64,000 bases of DNA from Kribbella sandramycini. GTDB lineage: Bacteria; Actinomycetota; Actinomycetes; Propionibacteriales; Kribbellaceae. This document shows positions 60,548 to 64,000 of the stretch, one piece after another; the first letter of the stretch is position 1; each line of letters opens with the position of its first letter. A model generated the notes under the pieces. It did not search any database. It was not told the DNA's origin and saw only the letters and a list, made by a program, of their open reading frames with translations. The DNA lies in NCBI RefSeq assembly GCF_013131805.1, contig NZ_JABJRC010000003.1, positions 1 through 64,000 on the forward strand, given 5' to 3'. A program made the position numbers and the translations under genes.

Positions 60548-61978
60548 CTACTGTCCGTTGAGGTGCTGCCGGGTCCAGGCCTCGAGCCCGTCGGTGGTGA
60601 TCGGCAGCGCCTCGGTGAGGATCTCCAGCCGGTCGGCGTGCACGACGACGTTGTCCTCGATCCGGATGCCGATCCCGCGCAGCTCGGGCGGCACGGTCTC
60701 GTCGTTCGGGTGGAAGTACAGCCCCGGCTCGACCGCGAGCGCCATCCCGGCCTCGATGTCGCCGGCGAAGTACGTCTCCGGGCGCGCGGCGTCGCAGTCG
60801 TGGACGTCGAGGCCGATGTAGTGCCCGGTGCCGCAGACGATGAACCGGCGGTGCTGCTGACCGTCCGGCCCGAGCAGCTCGTCGATCGACGTGTCGAGGA
60901 TGCCCCAGTCGCGCAGTCCTTCGGCCAGCACGACCATCGCCTCGTACTGGAAGGCCCGGTACGGCGCTCCGGCCTTGACCGCCCCCAAGGCGGCGAGCTG
61001 CGCCTTGTGCACCAGGTCGTGGACCTGCCGCTGGGCCGCGGTGTATTCACCGGTGGCCGGGAACGTCCGCGTCACGTCGGCGGTGTAGAGCGTGCGGGTC
61101 TCGACGCCGGCGTCGAGCAGGATCACGTCACCCTCGTTGACGGCGCCGTCGTTGCGAACCCAGTGCAGCACCGGCGCATGCTTGCCGGCGGCAACAATCG
61201 ATGCATAGCCGACGCCGTTGCCCGCCGTCCGGGCGCGACGGTCGAAGGTGCCCTGCAGCCAGCGCTCACCGCCGCCGCGAATCGCCTCCGGCAGCTCGCG
61301 CGCGACGTCCCCGAAGGCGAGCACGCTGGCCGCGACGGCCTCGCGCAGCTGATCCAGCTCCCAGTCGTCCTTGATCCGGCGCAGCTCGGCCAGCGTCTGG
61401 CGCAGCGAGTTCCCGTCGTACGGCGACGTCTGCACCAACGCGTCCAGCATCGGCTCCACACCGGGCACCGACAACATGTACGGAACCGCGCCGCGGACCG
61501 CGGAAGGCAGCTCCTCGATCGGCCGGCAAGCGATCTGCAGCGCATCCGACCAGTCCTTCAGGCCGGGCACCGGGCCGATCCACAACTCGCCGTCGCGCGC
61601 GTTCGCGAAGAAGTCGGCCTCCTCCGGCCCGGCGGTCTCGCGCAGGTACAGCGTCGCGTCGCCGTCCGCCGACAGCACCAGGACGGCGCCCTCCGCCTGG
61701 CAGCCCGTCAGCCAGACGAAATCGCTGTCGGCGCGGAATTCGTAGTCGGTGTCGTTCGAGCGCACCGGCGCCCGGCCGGCCGCGAGCGCGATCCGGCGGC
61801 CCGGCAGCGCCGCGCTGAGCTTGCGCCGATGCTCGGCGGCCGCCTCGGCCAGCCCGGCGGGCACGGTGATCGAGCGGTCCACCGGCCCCCAGCCGCGCGC
61901 GATGGACTCGCGGAAACCCTTCGCGTCGATCGGGCGGTAGGACTTGGGCGTCGGGTCGGTCCGCTCTTCCTCGGTCAT
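60548..61978 (-). CDS. pepP: Xaa-Pro aminopeptidase (M24)
   Basis: ATG 61978 (GGGGAG upstream) gives 476 residues; GTG 62014 would add 12. An N-terminal creatinase-like domain (about 50-190) with FRADSDFVWLTGC precedes the pita-bread domain. The metal ligands are visible as LLDAGVE (Asp), YTADVTRTFP (Asp), GTGHYIGLDVHD (His), VEPGLY (Glu) and GIRIEDNV (Glu). It removes an N-terminal residue preceding proline. It is cytoplasmic and monocistronic. Confidence 0.92.
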   Translation of the reverse strand: MTEEERTDPTPKSYRPIDAKGFRESIARGWGPVDRSITVPAGLAEAAAEHRRKLSAALPGRRIALAAGRAPVRSNDTDYEFRADSDFVWLTGCQAEGAVLVLSADGDATLYLRETAGPEEADFFANARDGELWIGPVPGLKDWSDALQIACRPIEELPSAVRGAVPYMLSVPGVEPMLDALVQTSPYDGNSLRQTLAELRRIKDDWELDQLREAVAASVLAFGDVARELPEAIRGGGERWLQGTFDRRARTAGNGVGYASIVAAGKHAPVLHWVRNDGAVNEGDVILLDAGVETRTLYTADVTRTFPATGEYTAAQRQVHDLVHKAQLAALGAVKAGAPYRAFQYEAMVVLAEGLRDWGILDTSIDELLGPDGQQHRRFIVCGTGHYIGLDVHDCDAARPETYFAGDIEAGMALAVEPGLYFHPNDETVPPELRGIGIRIEDNVVVHADRLEILTEALPITTDGLEAWTRQHLNGQ

Positions 61979-62051
61979 GCGCTGCGCTCCCCTGGGCTGC
62001 TGACGGCTGTACACCTCATCAACTCAGGTCGCGGTGACTGAAATCAAGCCT

Positions 62052-62786
62052 TTAACGACTCCGGAACGCGGCCAGAATCGCCACCTCGGAGTCGGTCAGG
62101 TACTGATGCAGGTCGGTCGCCGCTTCGGCGTACTTACGAGCCTCCAGCAGGTCGAAAAGTGCCCGATTCCGGGCAATGTAGGGCTCGTGCAGCTCGCGCG
62201 GCGCGGCGATCACGTGGAAGAGCAGGCGCAGCTCGGCGAGCAGGCGGCCGGTCATCGCGTCCATCCGGGCGCTGTCGGCCAGGCCGATCAGGTGCTGGTG
62301 GAAGCGCATGTTCGCCGTCCCGACCGCGGCCCAGCGGTCGGCGAGAGCCGCGGCCTCGGCGGCCTCGACGTCGTCGAGCAGCGGTTCGAGCCGGGCGGCC
62401 GGCAGCTCGGGCTCCCGGTCGGCCAGGCCGCGGACGACGTCCACCTCGAGGACCCGGCGGAGCCGGTAGAGGTCGACGACGTCGTGCTCGTCCAGCTCCG
62501 GGACGAAGACGCCGCGGTGCAGTTTGTAGATCAGCAGACCCTCGTGGGTGAGCAGCCGGAAGGCCTCGCGGAGCGTGTTCCGGCTGACCTCCAGCACCTC
62601 GGTCAGCTCGACCTCGGACAGCTGGGCGCCGGGCGGCAGCGCACCCTCGGTGATACTGCGGCGGAGGATGTCGGCGGCGCGCTCCGCGGAACTGCTGCGA
62701 TCCAGCCGGGCCACGTCGGCGGCCACCGTCCGCAGCCACGCCTGGCGGCTCTCATCCACCTCACCGGTGCTCATGGGCCGCATCAT
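62052..62786 (-). CDS. GntR family regulator, FadR/FCD type
   Basis: The protein has 244 residues from ATG 62786, or 240 from ATG 62774. A GntR winged helix (about 32-95: AADILRRSITEGALPPGAQLSEVELTEVLEVSRNTLREAFRLLTHEGLL) is followed by an FCD ligand domain (about 105-235) with the metal-binding Asp/His pattern (NMRFHQHLIGLA). It is divergent from pxpA with a symmetric site between them, so it probably controls 5-oxoproline breakdown. Confidence 0.9.
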   Translation of the reverse strand: MMRPMSTGEVDESRQAWLRTVAADVARLDRSSSAERAADILRRSITEGALPPGAQLSEVELTEVLEVSRNTLREAFRLLTHEGLLIYKLHRGVFVPELDEHDVVDLYRLRRVLEVDVVRGLADREPELPAARLEPLLDDVEAAEAAALADRWAAVGTANMRFHQHLIGLADSARMDAMTGRLLAELRLLFHVIAAPRELHEPYIARNRALFDLLEARKYAEAATDLHQYLTDSEVAILAAFRSR

Positions 62787-62804
62787 AGAACAAACCTCTT
62801 GCAG

Positions 62805-62819
62805 GATTGTTCAACAATC
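62805..62819. promoter_or_regulatory. FadR-type operator between the regulator and pxpA
   Basis: GATTGTTCAACAATC is a perfect palindrome around a central C, ending 14 bp before the pxpA start. A second inverted pair, GAACAA (62788-62793) and TTGTTC (62807-62812), overlaps it. The TTGT/ACAA halves fit FCD-type GntR sites. Confidence 0.65.
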
Positions 62820-62833
62820 TCTTAGCATGACGT

Positions 62834-63580
62834 ATGGATCTCAACGCGGATCTCGGGGAAGGTTTCGGCTCCTGGCCGATGGGTGACGACAGCGCGCTGC
62901 TCGACGTCGTCACCAGTGCGAACATCGCCTGCGGTTTCCACGCCGGCGATCCCTCGATCATGCGCCGCGTGACCGGCCAGGCGGTCGAGCGCGGCGTCGC
63001 GATCGGCGCCCACGTCGGGTACGCCGACAAGGCCGGCTTCGGCCGCCGGTTCGTCGACATCGAGCCGGATGCGCTGCGCGACGAGGTCGTCTACCAGATC
63101 GGCGCGCTGGACGCGTTCGCCCGGATCGCCGGAGACCGCGTCCGGTACGTGAAGCCGCACGGCGCGCTCTACAACACGATCGGCCACCACGAGGCCCAAG
63201 CGGCCGCCGTGGTCGGCGCCGTCGCCGACTACGACCGATCCCTGCCCGTTCTCGGTCTGCCCGGCTCGGCCTGGCTGCGGCTCGCGGCCGAAGCCGGGCT
63301 GACCGTCGTCCACGAAGCCTTCGCGGACCGCGCGTACACGCCGGAGGGGACGCTGGTCTCGCGCCGCGAACCGGGCTCGGTGCTGCACGACGCCGACGAG
63401 ATCGCGGCCCGCTGTACGGCGATGGCGACCGGGCAGCCGATCAAGGACCGCACCGGCGCGGACCTGACCGTCGAAGCGGCGTCCATCTGCGTGCACGGCG
63501 ACACCCCGGGCGCGGTCGACATCGCCCGCCGCGTGCGGGCCGCGCTGACCGACGCCGGCGTCCGGCTGAGCCCGTTCTGA
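62834..63580 (+). CDS. pxpA: 5-oxoprolinase subunit A (LamB/YcsF family)
   Basis: The 248-residue protein begins [19 protein letters not shown], the family signature, and continues with [39 protein letters not shown] and [11 protein letters not shown]. With PxpB and PxpC it hydrolyses 5-oxoproline to glutamate using ATP. The stop and the pxpB start overlap (TGATG). An FCD-type operator lies just upstream. Confidence 0.95.
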   Translation: MDLNADLGEGFGSWPMGDDSALLDVVTSANIACGFHAGDPSIMRRVTGQAVERGVAIGAHVGYADKAGFGRRFVDIEPDALRDEVVYQIGALDAFARIAGDRVRYVKPHGALYNTIGHHEAQAAAVVGAVADYDRSLPVLGLPGSAWLRLAAEAGLTVVHEAFADRAYTPEGTLVSRREPGSVLHDADEIAARCTAMATGQPIKDRTGADLTVEAASICVHGDTPGAVDIARRVRAALTDAGVRLSPF

Positions 63581-64000
63581 TGCGCATCCTGCCTGCGGGC
63601 GACCGGGCCCTCCTGGTCGAGCTCGACGACCTCGACGAAGTCCTCGGGTACTACGCCGCCCTGCTCGCGGAGCACCCCGCGGACGTCGTCGACATCGTCC
63701 CCGCCGCACGGACCGTGCTCGTCACCACCAGCGGCAGCCTGGAGCCCTTGGAGCGACACCTGCGCGCCGTCCGGCCGACGCAAGCCGCGCGGAACGCCGG
63801 CGACCTGCTGGAAGTCCCGGTCGTGTACGACGGCGCAGATCTCGCCGACGTGGCCGAACTGCTCGGCTGCAGCACTGCCGAGGTCGTCGAGCGGCACACT
63901 CAGGAGGAGTGGACGGTCGCGTTCTGCGGCTTCGCCCCCGGCTTCGGCTACCTGACCGGGACGGCCGACTGGAGCATCCCCCGCCGGTCGTCGCCGCGGA
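63580..64000 (+). CDS. pxpB: 5-oxoprolinase subunit B (KipI/allophanate hydrolase subunit 1 family), partial
   Basis: The first 140 codons are present; the gene is cut by the window end. [15 protein letters not shown] at the start and VAFCGFAPGFGYLTG near residue 110-125 are the hallmarks of the KipI/PxpB family. It starts at ATG 63580, overlapping the pxpA stop. PxpC is expected just beyond the window. Confidence 0.93.
   Translation, partial: MRILPAGDRALLVELDDLDEVLGYYAALLAEHPADVVDIVPAARTVLVTTSGSLEPLERHLRAVRPTQAARNAGDLLEVPVVYDGADLADVAELLGCSTAEVVERHTQEEWTVAFCGFAPGFGYLTGTADWSIPRRSSPR

Overview
The window is very GC-rich actinobacterial chromosome: GTG and TTG starts are common, start and stop codons often overlap (GTGA, ATGA, TGATG), and lipoboxes and Sec signal peptides are of actinobacterial type. 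A class III lanthipeptide locus whose maturation protease is a prolyl oligopeptidase closely resembles the flavipeptin locus described in Kribbella flavida. I therefore infer Kribbella or a close relative; there is no rRNA gene here to confirm it.

Layout, left to right. 1-6.8 kb: a short direct repeat, a MocR regulator divergent from an MFS exporter and a GNAT acetyltransferase, a 690-bp gene-free repeat patch, and an acyl-CoA oxidase with a small acidic protein. 6.9-10 kb: a molybdate operon (HTH-Mop protein, modA, modB, modC), which matches a molybdopterin oxidoreductase at 27.3-29.4 kb. 10-13.7 kb: a lipoprotein, ligA and a secreted repeat protein. 13.9-22.9 kb: class III lanthipeptide locus (lanKC, a 44-residue precursor, a prolyl oligopeptidase, two ABC exporters, a degenerate response regulator). 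23-30.5 kb: an Rpf-like LysM protein with a structured leader, a methyltransferase, membrane proteins, a TetR regulator, a P-loop kinase, the molybdoenzyme and a LacI regulator. 30.7-35.7 kb: a sugar operon (isomerase, Gfo/Idh/MocA dehydrogenase, SGNH esterase) and a GH2 beta-mannosidase, both preceded by AACCGGTT, the likely LacI site. 35.8-40 kb: polysaccharide deacetylase, a lipoprotein/ATP-grasp pair like E. coli YgiB/YgiC, and an aldehyde dehydrogenase.

40-47.8 kb holds the most unusual locus: a class II LanM synthetase, two paralogous precursors ending in CSTWPTI plus two residues, a large ATP-binding LuxR regulator, and a divergent luciferase-like oxidoreductase. The precursors carry a signal-peptide-like hydrophobic stretch just before the presumed core, and no ABC transporter is present. 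Matching 19-bp palindromes lie about 33 bp upstream of both divergent start codons.

47.9-64 kb: ROK regulator, hydrolase, DUF998 protein, LysX, lipoprotein, hydrolase, vapBC, L-serine dehydratase under a glycine riboswitch, DUF3817 protein, secreted S33 peptidase, Xaa-Pro aminopeptidase, and a FadR-type regulator divergent from pxpA-pxpB (cut by the window end).

A roughly 165-bp non-coding element with 20-bp terminal inverted repeats (a MITE) occurs twice: between two convergent genes at 38.3 kb, where it supplies part of a stop codon, and at 58.1 kb, where it splits the glycine riboswitch of the serine dehydratase gene.
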